A stretch of DNA of 64,000 bases, taken from contig CAWIIO010000006.1 of assembly GCA_963836265.1 (NCBI GenBank), positions 62,001-126,000 on the forward strand, given 5' to 3'. A program made the position numbers and the translations under genes. The notes beneath the pieces were generated by a model. The model searched no databases and was not told the origin of the DNA. It saw only the letters and a list, made by a program, of their open reading frames with translations. Shown here piece by piece: positions 52,929 through 62,832 of this stretch. Numbering within the stretch: position 1 is the first letter of the stretch; each line of letters starts with the position of its first letter. This stretch comes from CAIWHR01 sp963836265 (GTDB taxonomy: Bacteria > Pseudomonadota > Gammaproteobacteria > Burkholderiales > Casimicrobiaceae).

Positions 52929-52971
52929 GCAACGCCCGCATTGGGCTGCCGCACTCGTCCGCAGCCTCCGC

Positions 52972-55182
52972 ATGGCCATGAACGACCTCGTCCGCCTGCT
53001 CGCGGCTTCGGGCGCTGCGCTCGTCGTCGGCTCGGCGCTTGCGCAAGCGGCACCGGGCGCGGAGACGGTCTCGCGCATCATCGTGAAGTTCCGCGACACG
53101 GGCTCCCGAAGCGCCCTTGCAACGTCCAGTCGTGTTGCGCGAATCGCTGCGGATGTCGGCGTCGCGATGTCATACCGGCGAAGCATGGCGCTCGGCGCGC
53201 AGGTGCTGACCCTCGATCATCCGCTGTCAAGGGGTGCCGCCGCGGCGCTCGTCGCCGGCCTCGCCCGACATCCCGACATCGAATTCGTGCAAGCCGATCG
53301 CCGTCGTCGTCCGGCGCTCGTCCCCAACGATACGTACATCGGCAGCCAGACCTATCTGCAGAACTCGCCGGGGGGTACGAGCGCCATCGCCGCGTGGGAC
53401 GCGACCACAGGGTCGCCCAATACGGTGGTCGCCGTGGTCGATACCGGGTATCGCGCCCATGCGGATCTGGCGGGGCGCGTCCTCCCCGGCTACGACTTCA
53501 TCAGCAACGCAAAGGATGCAAACGACGGGGACGGCCGCGACGCCGACGCGACCGATCCCGGCGACTGGGTCAGCACGGCGGACGCCGCCGACCCCGAATT
53601 TGCGGGTTGCGACCTCGCGAGCAGCTCCTGGCACGGAACCGGAGTGGCCGGCATCATCGCCGCGAACGCGAACAACAACCAATGGCTCGCCGGCCTCGAT
53701 TGGGCGGCGAAGATCCTGCCGGTGCGCGTCCTGGGCAAATGCGGGGGCGACGACTCCGACATCCTGGATGGGATCGCGTGGGCCGCGGGATTGTCCGTTC
53801 CGGGCGTTCCGGTCAATCCCCATCCGGCGCAGATCATCAACGTGAGCCTGGGCGGGCCGGGCGAATGTCCCGCCGGCTACGTGAGCGTCTTCAGCGCGGC
53901 GCTCGCGCGCGGCGTCACCCGGGCGATTGTCGTGGCCGCGGGAAACGAAGGCGGCGATGTCGCCGACTCCGCGCCGGCGAACTGCCCCCAGGCAATCGCG
54001 GTGGCCGCGACGACCATGCGAGGTTCGCTCGCGGGCTACAGCAACTACGGCGCGGGCATCGCGCTCTCGGCGCCGGGCGGGACGGCCGTCAACAGCGACT
54101 GGATCTTCGTGCTTTCGAACACCGGGGCGACGGCGCCCGCGGACGATTCGTTCGCCCCGGAGGCCGGTACCAGCACTGCGGCGCCGATGGTTGCCGGCGT
54201 CGTCTCGCTGATGCTGGCCGTCGCGCCCAATCTGTCGGCGGCGCAGGTCCGCGCGCTGCTGAGCGCGAGCGCGAAGCCGTTTCCGGCGGGCTCGACCTGC
54301 GGTACGAGCATCTGCGGCGCCGGGATCGTCGACGCGGAAGCGGCAGTGCGCGCCGCGATAACGCTGACGGGATCGTCGGCGTTCAACGGTCAGGGTCTCT
54401 GGTGGGCAACCGGCGGCACCGAGTCGGGTTGGGGGATCAACTTCGCGCATCAGGGCGATCAGGTCTTCGGCACCTGGTACACGTACGACACCAGCGGCAA
54501 GGCGTGGTGGCTGTCGATGCTCGCCAATCGGATCACCGGCAACACGTACACGGGCGACATTCTCGCCACGACGGGCCCGCCGTTCAACGCGGTGCCGTTT
54601 TCGCCCGTCACCGCGCCGGCGACCAAGGTCGGCACCGGCACCCTCACGTTCACCGACGGCAACAACGGCAGTTTCGCCTACGTCGTGAATGGGACCGCGC
54701 AAACGAAACCGATTTCCCGCTACGATCTCGGGACGGGACCGCAGCCCATGTGCATCTACAGCTCGACGACCCCCAATTTCACCGCCGCCGCGAACTACCA
54801 GGACCTGTGGTGGGTCGCCGACGGCGCCGAATCGGGATGGGGCGTCAACTTCGCCCATCAGGGCAACAGCATCTTCGCCACCTGGTACACCTACGACTCC
54901 GACGGCACGCCGCTGTGGCTGTCCGTGCTCGCCCCGCGCGTCGGGACGAGCAATGCCTACAGCGGACACCTCTACCGCACCGCAGGACCGCGCTTCGACG
55001 CCTACGTCGGACCGCCGGCTTCGAGCATCGACGTCGGAACCGCGAAGTTCACCTTCGCCGATGGCAACCATGCGACGTTTGCGTACAGCACGACCGGCGC
55101 CGGCAACCTGCCGATCGCGAGCCAGAGCAAGCAAGTGACCCGCTTCCCGTTTGCCCCCGCGGGGGGCACCCTCTGCCAGTAG
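52972..55182 (+). CDS. Secreted S8 (subtilisin-like) serine protease with two C-terminal ESGWG repeats
   Basis: A 736-residue exported protease. Signal peptide 1-24 (LLAASGAALVVGSALAQA), then an inhibitor-like propeptide (IIVKFRDTG). The catalytic triad is Asp157 (VVDTG), His221 (WHGTGVAGI) and Ser401 (GTSTAAPMVAG), with oxyanion Asn in AAGNEGG. Two tandem domains of about 120 residues follow (about 474-600 and 611-730), each with WW-(x)-ESGWG-NFAHQG and TWYTYD; similar ESGWG domains occur in secreted proteins of Burkholderiales and relatives (recollection). Cys pairs may form disulfides. ATG 52972 or 52978; gyrB ends 43 bp upstream. No secretion partner is adjacent. Confidence 0.88.
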   Translation: MAMNDLVRLLAASGAALVVGSALAQAAPGAETVSRIIVKFRDTGSRSALATSSRVARIAADVGVAMSYRRSMALGAQVLTLDHPLSRGAAAALVAGLARHPDIEFVQADRRRRPALVPNDTYIGSQTYLQNSPGGTSAIAAWDATTGSPNTVVAVVDTGYRAHADLAGRVLPGYDFISNAKDANDGDGRDADATDPGDWVSTADAADPEFAGCDLASSSWHGTGVAGIIAANANNNQWLAGLDWAAKILPVRVLGKCGGDDSDILDGIAWAAGLSVPGVPVNPHPAQIINVSLGGPGECPAGYVSVFSAALARGVTRAIVVAAGNEGGDVADSAPANCPQAIAVAATTMRGSLAGYSNYGAGIALSAPGGTAVNSDWIFVLSNTGATAPADDSFAPEAGTSTAAPMVAGVVSLMLAVAPNLSAAQVRALLSASAKPFPAGSTCGTSICGAGIVDAEAAVRAAITLTGSSAFNGQGLWWATGGTESGWGINFAHQGDQVFGTWYTYDTSGKAWWLSMLANRITGNTYTGDILATTGPPFNAVPFSPVTAPATKVGTGTLTFTDGNNGSFAYVVNGTAQTKPISRYDLGTGPQPMCIYSSTTPNFTAAANYQDLWWVADGAESGWGVNFAHQGNSIFATWYTYDSDGTPLWLSVLAPRVGTSNAYSGHLYRTAGPRFDAYVGPPASSIDVGTAKFTFADGNHATFAYSTTGAGNLPIASQSKQVTRFPFAPAGGTLCQ

Positions 55183-55198
55183 GAGCGGGCGGACCGCG

Positions 55199-56758
55199 AT
55201 GAGCGCCGACGGGACAACGGGTCGTGCGGGCGTCCTTGCCCGGCTCGGCATCGGGCCCGACAACGCGGGGGCGTGTCTCGGGCCGGAGGAGTGGCGCGGC
55301 GGCGGCGAGGCGATCGCTTCGATCAATCCGGCGAACGGGCGCGAGCTCGCGCGGGTTCGATTGGCCGACGCGGCGGACCTCGATGCCGTCGTCGGCGCAG
55401 CGGTGATGGTGGCGCGCGCGTGGCGCGAGGTTCCGGCGCCGCGGCGCGGAGAGGCGGTCCGCCGTTTCGGCGAGCTTCTGCGGGCGCACAAGGATGCGCT
55501 CGGCACCTTGATTGCGCTGGAGAACGGCAAGATCAAGGCCGAAGGCGACGGCGAAGTGCAGGAGATGATCGACATCGCCGATTTCGCGGTGGGCCAGTCG
55601 CGGATGCTCTACGGCCGGACGATCGCCTCCGAACGGCCGCAGCACCGGATGATGGAGCAATGGCATCCGCTCGGCGTCGTCGGCGTCATCACCGCATTCA
55701 ATTTCCCCGTCGCGGTCTGGGCGTGGAACGCGATGCTCGCCGCCGTCTGCGGCAACGCGACCGTCTGGAAGCCGTCGCCGAAAACCCCGCTCGCGGCGAT
55801 CGCGGTTCAGCAGCTCGCCAATCGAATCGTGAGCGAGCTGTCGCTGCCGCCGCTCTTCCTGCTGACCGTGTGCGATGCCGAGCGCACGCGGCTCCTGGCG
55901 GCGGACCCGCGCGTCGCGCTGGTGTCCTTTACCGGCTCCTCCGCGGTCGGACGCGAGATCGCGACGACGGTCGCCGGTCGGTTCGGCAGATGCCTGCTCG
56001 AATGCGCGGGCAACAACGCCGTCGTGGTCGCTGCGGATGCCGATCTCGATCTCGTCGTGCCGGCGGTGCTGTTCGGCGCGGTGGGCACCGCGGGGCAGCG
56101 GTGCACGACGACGCGGCGGTTGATCGTCCATCGCTCTCGGGTCGCCGAGGTGACCGCCCGCCTGAAGGATGCCTACGCGCAGGTGCGCATCGGTGATCCG
56201 CTCGACCCGGCGACGCTGATGGGCCCGCTGATCGATGCGACGGCGGTCGAAAACTTCCGCCGGGCGATCGCGGAGGCAATGGTTGCGGGCGGGCGGATCG
56301 TCTGCGGCGGGAAGGTGCGGCCGGGACCGGGCTTCTGGGTCGAGCCGACGATCATTGCCGGCGCGCGCAACGACTGGCCGCTCGTGCAGCGCGAAACGTT
56401 CGCGCCGATCCTCTACATCATTGCGGTTGACACGCTGGACGAGGCGATCGACGCCAACAACGGCGTGCGCCAAGGGCTCTCGTCGGCGATCTTCACCGCG
56501 GATCTGCGCACCGGCGAAGCCTTCGTGGCCGCAACGGGCAGCGACTGCGGCATCGCCAACGTCAACCTGGGGACGTCGGGCGCCGAGATCGGCGGCGCGT
56601 TCGGCGGCGAGAAGGAAACCGGCGGGGGCCGCGAGGCCGGGTCGGACGCCTGGAAGGCCTACATGCGCCGGCAGACGAACACCATCAATGCGAGCCACGA
56701 GCTTCCGCTCGCGCAGGGCATTCGCTTCGGCGTCGATCCAGCACCGTCAGCGGGATGA
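55199..56758 (+). CDS. Aldehyde dehydrogenase of the ALDH7 / alpha-aminoadipic semialdehyde dehydrogenase type
   Basis: Oxidises an aldehyde, probably alpha-aminoadipic semialdehyde, with NAD+. It has 519 residues from ATG 55199. The nucleophile is Cys302 in GTAGQRCTTTRR, an ALDH7-type context; the general base Glu is in LLECAGNNAVVV, where most family members have LELGGNNA. GQSRMLYGRTI and the C-terminal GGAFGGEKETGGGREAGSDAWKAY (in part) are family-typical. Lysine/pipecolate catabolism genes are not adjacent. It is 16 bp after the protease gene, but common function is doubtful. It converges on topB. Confidence 0.88.
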   Translation: MSADGTTGRAGVLARLGIGPDNAGACLGPEEWRGGGEAIASINPANGRELARVRLADAADLDAVVGAAVMVARAWREVPAPRRGEAVRRFGELLRAHKDALGTLIALENGKIKAEGDGEVQEMIDIADFAVGQSRMLYGRTIASERPQHRMMEQWHPLGVVGVITAFNFPVAVWAWNAMLAAVCGNATVWKPSPKTPLAAIAVQQLANRIVSELSLPPLFLLTVCDAERTRLLAADPRVALVSFTGSSAVGREIATTVAGRFGRCLLECAGNNAVVVAADADLDLVVPAVLFGAVGTAGQRCTTTRRLIVHRSRVAEVTARLKDAYAQVRIGDPLDPATLMGPLIDATAVENFRRAIAEAMVAGGRIVCGGKVRPGPGFWVEPTIIAGARNDWPLVQRETFAPILYIIAVDTLDEAIDANNGVRQGLSSAIFTADLRTGEAFVAATGSDCGIANVNLGTSGAEIGGAFGGEKETGGGREAGSDAWKAYMRRQTNTINASHELPLAQGIRFGVDPAPSAG

Positions 56759-56784
56759 GGCGACGCCGCGCGGCCGCCGCCTCA
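56756..56784. terminator. Stem-loop made by the two convergent stop codons
   Basis: TGAGGCG (56756-56762) and CGCCTCA (56778-56784) pair with a GC-rich 15-base loop. The first arm starts with the ALDH stop TGA and the second ends with the topB stop TGA on the minus strand. There is no T tract, so bidirectional termination is only possible. Confidence 0.35.
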
Positions 56785-59730
56785 CTTGCGCTTGGACGCG
56801 AGGCGCCTTTTTGCGAGTTTCGGTTTTGCCCGTGACGGGGTCTTTGCCACCGGCCGCGATCTCGCTTTGGTCTTGGGCCCGGGCGTCGCCGCCGGCCTCC
56901 CGGCGGCGGGTTTAGAGCGGACGGTCTTGACGGCGGCCACGTAACCGCGCGCGGGCTCGTTCGCCGTGCCCGCGGGTGCGCCGCGCTTGCGCGGCGTCGT
57001 GGTTCGCGCGCGAACCTTGCTGGTCGGCGCGGATCCGACCTTCGCCGCTCTCGCCTCGAGCAGTGCCAACGCGTCGTCGAGCGTGAGCGAGTCGACGCGC
57101 TCGCGGTCGGGCAGCGTCGCATTGACGGTGCCGTGTTTCACGTACGGACCGTAACGCCCTGCGTGGAGCTCGACCGGTTTGCGGTCCCTCGGGTGCAGAC
57201 CCAGGACCTTGAGCGCCACGGCGCTGCGCGTTCCACGCGCGCCCCTCGCTTTGGTTGCATCGCGCGCCTCGAATTCGAACCCGATCTTGCCGTCGCTCTG
57301 GCGCACGAGGAACGCCGAGAATGGCCGGCGGGTTCGCGCCGACACGAACTGCAGCAGGTCGGTCTTTCCCGTCGCGAGCAGCTTGGCCATCTGCGCGCGC
57401 TCGACCGGCCGCTGCAGGATTACGCGACCCGAGCGGAAATCGCAGGTCTTGGCGGGACCGACCACCTTTTCGCACACATAGGCTTGCGGGAGCTCGAAGA
57501 CCCGCGCCCCGCATTTCGGGCATGCGCCCAGCGCCTCCTGCGCCGAGAAATCCGGCGCTTCGCCCTCGTCGGCGCCGCCGTCGCCGTCGCCGAAATCGAA
57601 CGTCACCTCGGATGCGTCGGTGAGTTTCAGCGGCGCGGTGAACAGACGGCCGAGCTTGCTCCGGAATCCTTCGAGGGGTCCGACGCGCCGGTCGCGCAGC
57701 AGCGCGTCGGCCTCGGCAAGATCGAGCTGCCGCCCGGCCATGATCTTCCAGAAGCCGAAGTCGCATTGCTGGCACTGGAATTTCTTGTAGCGCTCGTGGA
57801 CTTCGCCGCCGCATTTCGGGCACCGCGCGGAAAGCACGCCGAAGTCGACGTCGATCGTGTCGCTCTCGTGGCCCCTGGCCTGGGCGACGATGTGCTTCGT
57901 CATCGTGACGATCTCGCGCATGAACGCCTCGCGCGCGAGCTCGCCGTGCTCCATCTGCGAGAGCTTGAATTCCCAGTCGGCGGTGAGCTCGGGCGAGAAG
58001 AGCTCCGGCACGCCGAGCCCGTGGAGCAGCGTGATGAGCTGGAAGGCCTTCGCCGTGGGGATCAGCTCCTTGCCTTCGCGATGGATGTATTTCTCGGCGA
58101 TCAGCCCCTCGATGATCTGGGCGCGGGTGGCCGGCGTCCCCAGCCCCTTCTCGCGCATCGCCTCGCGCAAGTCCTCGTCGTCGATCAGTCTTCCCGCGCC
58201 CTCCATCGCCGAGAGCAGCGTCGCCTCGGTGAGCCGCGCGGGCGGACGCGTCGTACTGGCGACGACCTCGATCTTCTCGCTCGCCACCGTTTCGCCCGGC
58301 GCGACCGCGGCAATCGTTCCCTTCTCCCCCGGTTTCGCTGACGTAGCATCGGGCTCCGGCTCCGCCTCCTTGCCGTAGACCGCGAGCCAACCCGGCGTCA
58401 CGAGCACCTTGCCCTCGGACTTGAACGGCTCGCCCGCCACGCGCGTGATCCGGGTCGTCAACAGGAACTCGGCCGGAGGGTAGAACGCGGCCAGGAAGCG
58501 CCGCACGATGAAGTCGTAGAGCTTCGCCTCGACCTCGTTCAGGTGCTTCGGGGTCACGAGCGTGGGGATGATCGCGAAGTGGTCCGATACCTTCGCGTTG
58601 TCGAAGATCCGCCTGTTGGGCTTCACCCACTTCTGCTTCAGCACCGCGGCGGCGAGCCGGCCGTAGCGCGCGGTGTCCTTGAGGACGCCCATCGTCGCGG
58701 TGACGGTGCCGAGGTAGTCCTCGGGGAGGGCGCGCGAGTCGGTCCGCGGGTACGTGATCGCCTTGTGCCTTTCGTACAGCGCCTGCGCGAGCGAGAGCGT
58801 CGTGCGCGCGGAAAAGCCGAAGCGGCCGTTGGCCTCGCGCTGCAGGCTCGTCAGATCATAGAGGAGCGGCGCACCCTGCGTCGACGGCTTCGACTCCTCG
58901 GTGACGGTGCCAGGCTTGTCGTCGCACTTCGCCGCGATCGCGCGTGCCTTCGCCTCTTCCCACAGCCGCTCGGGGCGGCTGTGCTCGTCGCCGTCCTTTT
59001 TCCTGAACGCTTCGTCGAACCAGCGCCCGGCGTACTCGCCGCCGCTTGCGCGAAACGTTCCCAGCACCTCCCAGTAGTCGCGCGGCACGAACGCGCGGAT
59101 CTTCTCCTCGCGTTCGGTGAGGATCGCGAGCGTGGGCGTCTGCACGCGACCGACCGTCGTGAGCTGGAAGCCTCCTGACTTGGAGTTGAATGCGGTCATC
59201 GCCCGCGTGCCGTTGATGCCGACGAGCCAATCCGATTCGGACCGGCAGACCGCGGCATCGGCGAGCGCGCGCATCTCGCGATCGGCGCGGAGCTTCCCGA
59301 AGGCGTCGCGAATTGAAGCTGGCGTCATCGACTGCAACCACAGCCGGCGGATCGGTTTGGCGGTCTTCGCGTACTGGACGATGTAACGGAAGATGAGCTC
59401 ACCCTCGCGGCCGGCGTCGCAGGCGTTGATGAGCTCGGCGACCTCCTTGTTCCTGATCAGCTTCAGCAGCGTCTTCAACCGGTTCTCGTTCTTCTCGATC
59501 GGCTTCAGCGCGAACTTCGACGGAATGGCCGGCAGGTGCGCGAACGTCCACTTGCCGCGCTTGACCTCCTCGTCCTCGGGCATCCCGATCTCGAGGAGAT
59601 GGCCCACCGCGGACGACAGCAGGTAGCGCTCACTCTCGTAATAATCGTCGCGGCGAGTGAAACCGCCGAGCGCCCGGGCGATATCGCCGGCGACGGACGG
59701 TTTTTCCGCGATGATGAGGGTCTTTGACAT
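56782..59730 (-). CDS. topB: DNA topoisomerase III (type IA) with C-terminal zinc-finger and Lys-rich tail
   Basis: Decatenates and relaxes DNA. It has 982 residues, longer than E. coli TopB (653). TOPRIM: IIAEKPSVAGDIA and DAGREGE (105-111). Catalytic Tyr327 is in AITYPRTDSR. After the core come two four-Cys modules (CPKCGGEV...CQQC and CPKCGARV...C), a TopI-type repeat domain, and a basic tail rich in Lys, Arg, Pro and Ala. It follows dprA with 161 bp between, where topA is often found. Confidence 0.95.
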   Translation of the reverse strand: MSKTLIIAEKPSVAGDIARALGGFTRRDDYYESERYLLSSAVGHLLEIGMPEDEEVKRGKWTFAHLPAIPSKFALKPIEKNENRLKTLLKLIRNKEVAELINACDAGREGELIFRYIVQYAKTAKPIRRLWLQSMTPASIRDAFGKLRADREMRALADAAVCRSESDWLVGINGTRAMTAFNSKSGGFQLTTVGRVQTPTLAILTEREEKIRAFVPRDYWEVLGTFRASGGEYAGRWFDEAFRKKDGDEHSRPERLWEEAKARAIAAKCDDKPGTVTEESKPSTQGAPLLYDLTSLQREANGRFGFSARTTLSLAQALYERHKAITYPRTDSRALPEDYLGTVTATMGVLKDTARYGRLAAAVLKQKWVKPNRRIFDNAKVSDHFAIIPTLVTPKHLNEVEAKLYDFIVRRFLAAFYPPAEFLLTTRITRVAGEPFKSEGKVLVTPGWLAVYGKEAEPEPDATSAKPGEKGTIAAVAPGETVASEKIEVVASTTRPPARLTEATLLSAMEGAGRLIDDEDLREAMREKGLGTPATRAQIIEGLIAEKYIHREGKELIPTAKAFQLITLLHGLGVPELFSPELTADWEFKLSQMEHGELAREAFMREIVTMTKHIVAQARGHESDTIDVDFGVLSARCPKCGGEVHERYKKFQCQQCDFGFWKIMAGRQLDLAEADALLRDRRVGPLEGFRSKLGRLFTAPLKLTDASEVTFDFGDGDGGADEGEAPDFSAQEALGACPKCGARVFELPQAYVCEKVVGPAKTCDFRSGRVILQRPVERAQMAKLLATGKTDLLQFVSARTRRPFSAFLVRQSDGKIGFEFEARDATKARGARGTRSAVALKVLGLHPRDRKPVELHAGRYGPYVKHGTVNATLPDRERVDSLTLDDALALLEARAAKVGSAPTSKVRARTTTPRKRGAPAGTANEPARGYVAAVKTVRSKPAAGRPAATPGPKTKARSRPVAKTPSRAKPKLAKRRLASKRK

Positions 59731-59826
59731 CGGTGAGGTAACGCGAAGAGCGGCAGATAGTACCGAAGTCGCGGCGACCGGGGCAACAAATCGTTGAACG
59801 AGGGAGCGTCAACGCGCGCCGGCGCG

Positions 59827-59860
59827 CGCTCGCGCACGCGCCCACGTACGCGCGCGAGCG
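59827..59860 (-). terminator. Long GC hairpin between dprA and topB
   Basis: CGCTCGCGC and GCGCGAGCG pair perfectly over 9 bp with a 16-base loop. It is 32-65 bp after the dprA stop. No T run; termination by this alone is doubtful. Confidence 0.3.
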
Positions 59861-59891
59861 ATCGCCAAGCGGGCCGCGCAGCCCGCCTCGC

Positions 59892-60995
59892 TCAATCGCG
59901 GCGTTGCCAGAGGCCGCCGGGAAGCGGCGCAACGCGCCCGGCGAGTTCGAGCGAGAGCAACGCCGCGGTGATCGTCTCGGCGGCGAGCGCGGTGCGGGCC
60001 GCGATCGCGTCGACGCCGGCCGGCGCGAACCCCAACGCCGCGACGACGCTGCGCTCGTCGGCGGTCAGCTCGTCGTCAGCCGTGCTCGCGTGCGATTTGC
60101 CGCGCGCGACCGCGGCCGAGGGCGGTGTGAACTTGAGTTCGTCGAGCACGTCCTGCGCGGTTTCGACGAGCTTCGCGCCTTCGCGCAACAGCTTGTGGCA
60201 ACCTTTGGAAAACGGCGAGTGAATGGACCCGGGCAACGCAAAGACTTCGCGACCCTGCTCGCCTCCGAGGCGAGCGGTGATGAGGGAGCCGGAAGAGACG
60301 GTCGCCTCGACGACCAGGATTCCGCGCGCCAGGCCGCTCACGACGCGATTGCGCCGAGGAAAGTTTTGCGCGAGCGGCGGCGTGCCGGGGGTGAATTCGG
60401 AAACGATGAGCCCGTGCGCGGCGAGGTCGTGCGCGAGCGGGCGATTCGCCGCCGGATAGACCCGGTCCGGTCCCGTGCCGACAACGGCGATGCTACTCCC
60501 GATGCCGCGCAAGCCCCCGCGATGCGCGGACGTGTCGATGCCGAGCGCGAGCCCGCTCACGATCGTCAACCCGGCGTCGGACAGCGCCGACGCAAAGGCT
60601 TCGGCGTCGGCGCTTCCCTGGGGGGTCGCGTTGCGGCTGCCGACGATCGCGAGCGCCGGTCTGGCAAGAAGCTCTCGCCGGCCGATGCAATAGAAAACCG
60701 GGGGCGGGTCGCCGATTTCGAGCAGCGCCCGCGGATAGTCGGCGTCATCGAGCGCCACCAGCCCGTTCCCGGGCAGCGCAAGCCACGCAAGCGCGATCTC
60801 GAGCCGCTTTCGATCGGGGCCGGCCTCGAGCAGCCGCGCTGTCGGGGCGGGAACGACTTTCCGGCGTTGCGCGGGGCTCGCCGTCAGCACCGCTTCGGGC
60901 GTCCCGAACGCGCGGAGCAGGTCGACGGTCGGCCGCGGGGCGAGGCCCGTGACCTGAAGCCGCGCCCAGGCTTCCGCGCGCGCGTCGACCCTCAT
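59892..60995 (-). CDS. dprA: DNA-processing protein DprA
   Basis: Loads RecA on incoming single-stranded DNA during natural transformation. It has 367 residues: N-terminal SAM-like helices, a Rossmann core with IVGSRNATPQG, SGLALGIDTSAHRGGL and NFPRRNRVVSGL, and a C-terminal winged-helix (DrpA DML1-like). It lies 30 bp after the LysM gene on the same strand, a common neighbour pair. Confidence 0.96.
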   Translation of the reverse strand: MRVDARAEAWARLQVTGLAPRPTVDLLRAFGTPEAVLTASPAQRRKVVPAPTARLLEAGPDRKRLEIALAWLALPGNGLVALDDADYPRALLEIGDPPPVFYCIGRRELLARPALAIVGSRNATPQGSADAEAFASALSDAGLTIVSGLALGIDTSAHRGGLRGIGSSIAVVGTGPDRVYPAANRPLAHDLAAHGLIVSEFTPGTPPLAQNFPRRNRVVSGLARGILVVEATVSSGSLITARLGGEQGREVFALPGSIHSPFSKGCHKLLREGAKLVETAQDVLDELKFTPPSAAVARGKSHASTADDELTADERSVVAALGFAPAGVDAIAARTALAAETITAALLSLELAGRVAPLPGGLWQRRD

Positions 60996-61025
60996 CGAAG
61001 CGGCCCGGCACCAAAGGCTCGGGCG

Positions 61026-62123
61026 CTACGGTTTGCGAACCTGATTTCCGACTTCGACCGGATCCGTCGTGTTGAGCACGAGCGCGTAGGACACGCGATC
61101 GAAAACGCGGAACACGAACATGAGGCCCAGGCGCTCGTCGGGAATGTCGAGGAACCGTTCCGGCTGGATGAACTTGGTCGGCTTCGAAAAGATGACGGCG
61201 AGCTCCGGCTCCGTCGGTGGCCGCGGATCCAGAATCGGGGGCACCGAATGATAGATCGCGAGCACGGTGCCCACGTCGATGCCGTCGGTGGCGCCCTTGT
61301 CGATGGTGACGATCCAGCCGCGCCCGACCTCGGCCGCGTCCCTGGCGAGCGCGATGATGTGACCGTCGACAGGATGCTCCGGCGCGTGCGGCGCATAGCT
61401 CAGCAACTGCTCGCGTGGCGACGGGATCAGTCGATCGCCGACCAGGATTTCCTCGCGCGCATTGACGATGCGAAGCGTCGATACCGTGTCGAAGCGCTCG
61501 ACCCTGGCCGTGCCGAGGAAACGCTGCTCGTAGCCCAGCACGTCGAGGCCGTCGAGCGAAGTGAGCGTAGCGCCCGGGCGGTACAGCCGCCACAGCGTGC
61601 CGGCGTTCGGATCGATTCCGGTCACGTACACGATGTCGCCTTCGCCACGAACGACGCGGGCCTGCTCGCGGCCGGCGACGATCTCGGCGGCGTCCTCGAG
61701 GCCTTCGGGCCCCGTGACGAGCGGCCAGGACAGATACGGCTCGATGTCGCCCGGCGGGATCGACGGGATGGGTTCGACGCCCAGCGGAGTCGCCCGCACC
61801 TGCGGCGAGAGTCTCGTCGTAGCGAGCGAGAGCCGCCACTGTCCGTCCGCCGCCTTGTCGAGAACGATGACGTCGCCCGGATAGATCCAGTGCGGATTCT
61901 TGATCTGGTCCTTGTTGAGTCGCCAAATCTCGGGCCAGCGCCAGGGCTCCTTGAGGAACTTGCCGGCGATCCCCCACAGGGTGTCGCCCTTCTGTACCGT
62001 GTAGCGGTCCGTGGCGCGGTCGTTGAGGCGGAGTTCGTCGGCGCGCGCGAGACCGGCGCCGAGAACCAACATCGCGGCTGTCGCCGCGAGCACCCACTTC
62101 GGTGTGCTAAACTTCTGACGCAT
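61026..62123 (-). CDS. LysM-domain exported protein
   Basis: A 365-residue exported protein. Signal peptide 1-28 (ATAAMLVLGAGLARA), one LysM domain at about 40-88 (YTVQKGDTLWGIAGKFL, then WIYPGDVI) that binds peptidoglycan, and a long C-terminal part of unknown fold. ATG 62123 has GGAAGAGG 5 bp before it. It is a frequent upstream neighbour of dprA and divergent from def in proteobacteria. Probably periplasmic, with a cell-envelope role; no catalytic motif was seen. Confidence 0.88.
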   Translation of the reverse strand: MRQKFSTPKWVLAATAAMLVLGAGLARADELRLNDRATDRYTVQKGDTLWGIAGKFLKEPWRWPEIWRLNKDQIKNPHWIYPGDVIVLDKAADGQWRLSLATTRLSPQVRATPLGVEPIPSIPPGDIEPYLSWPLVTGPEGLEDAAEIVAGREQARVVRGEGDIVYVTGIDPNAGTLWRLYRPGATLTSLDGLDVLGYEQRFLGTARVERFDTVSTLRIVNAREEILVGDRLIPSPREQLLSYAPHAPEHPVDGHIIALARDAAEVGRGWIVTIDKGATDGIDVGTVLAIYHSVPPILDPRPPTEPELAVIFSKPTKFIQPERFLDIPDERLGLMFVFRVFDRVSYALVLNTTDPVEVGNQVRKP

Positions 62124-62316
62124 AAAGCCTCTTCCGGTAAAGGCGGGGCTTGCTAACGTCCTAAACCGCCGCAAAATAAGGGCTTGGAGCAGATTCTGCA
62201 TCCCGAGTCTGCATTTTGCAAGTCGGGCGTCGAAAATGCCCGGCGCCCGGCCGCCCGGAGTACCAATCTGCCGACACGGCGAGGCGGGACGGTCTGAAAG
62301 GGTCACACGCGCGTTC

Positions 62317-62820
62317 ATGGCACTCCTTACGATCCTCGAATATCCCGATCCGCGGCTGCGCAAGGTGGCGGCGCCCGTCGCCGCGGTCACCCCCGACATC
62401 CAGAAGCTCGTCCGGGACATGGCCGACACGATGTACGCGGCGCCTGGCATCGGCCTCGCGGCGACGCAGGTCGACGTCCACAAGCGCGTCATCGTGATGG
62501 ACCTTTCCGAGGCACGCGACGAGCTTCGGGTTTTCATCAATCCGGAAATCCTCTCCGCCTCCGGCGAAGCCGAGCACGAAGAAGGCTGCCTGTCCGTGCC
62601 GGGCTACTACGACAAGGTGGCCCGCGCCGCCACCGTCCGCGTGCGCGCGCAGGACGAGCACGGGACACCGTTCGAAGTTGACGCCGACGGCATGCTCGCC
62701 GTCTGCATACAGCACGAAATGGACCACCTCGTCGGCAAGGTCTTCGTGGACCATCTGTCGCCGCTGAAGCGTGCCCGGCTCGCCGCCCGGGGGCGCAAGA
62801 AACAGCGCCTGGCGGGCTGA
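62317..62820 (+). CDS. def: Peptide deformylase
   Basis: Removes the formyl group from N-terminal Met of new proteins; uses Fe2+. It has 167 residues from ATG 62317. Three motifs are intact: GIGLAATQ (44-51), EGCLSVPG (89-96) with the metal Cys, and QHEMDH (132-137) with the metal His pair and catalytic Glu. 12 bp before fmt. Confidence 0.98.
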   Translation: MALLTILEYPDPRLRKVAAPVAAVTPDIQKLVRDMADTMYAAPGIGLAATQVDVHKRVIVMDLSEARDELRVFINPEILSASGEAEHEEGCLSVPGYYDKVARAATVRVRAQDEHGTPFEVDADGMLAVCIQHEMDHLVGKVFVDHLSPLKRARLAARGRKKQRLAG

Positions 62821-62832
62821 CGGCACGTCGCG

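Noticed and set aside
57134..57149. TGTTTCACGTACGGAC, half of a parS site
   Set aside because: Only one arm matches, and it lies inside topB.
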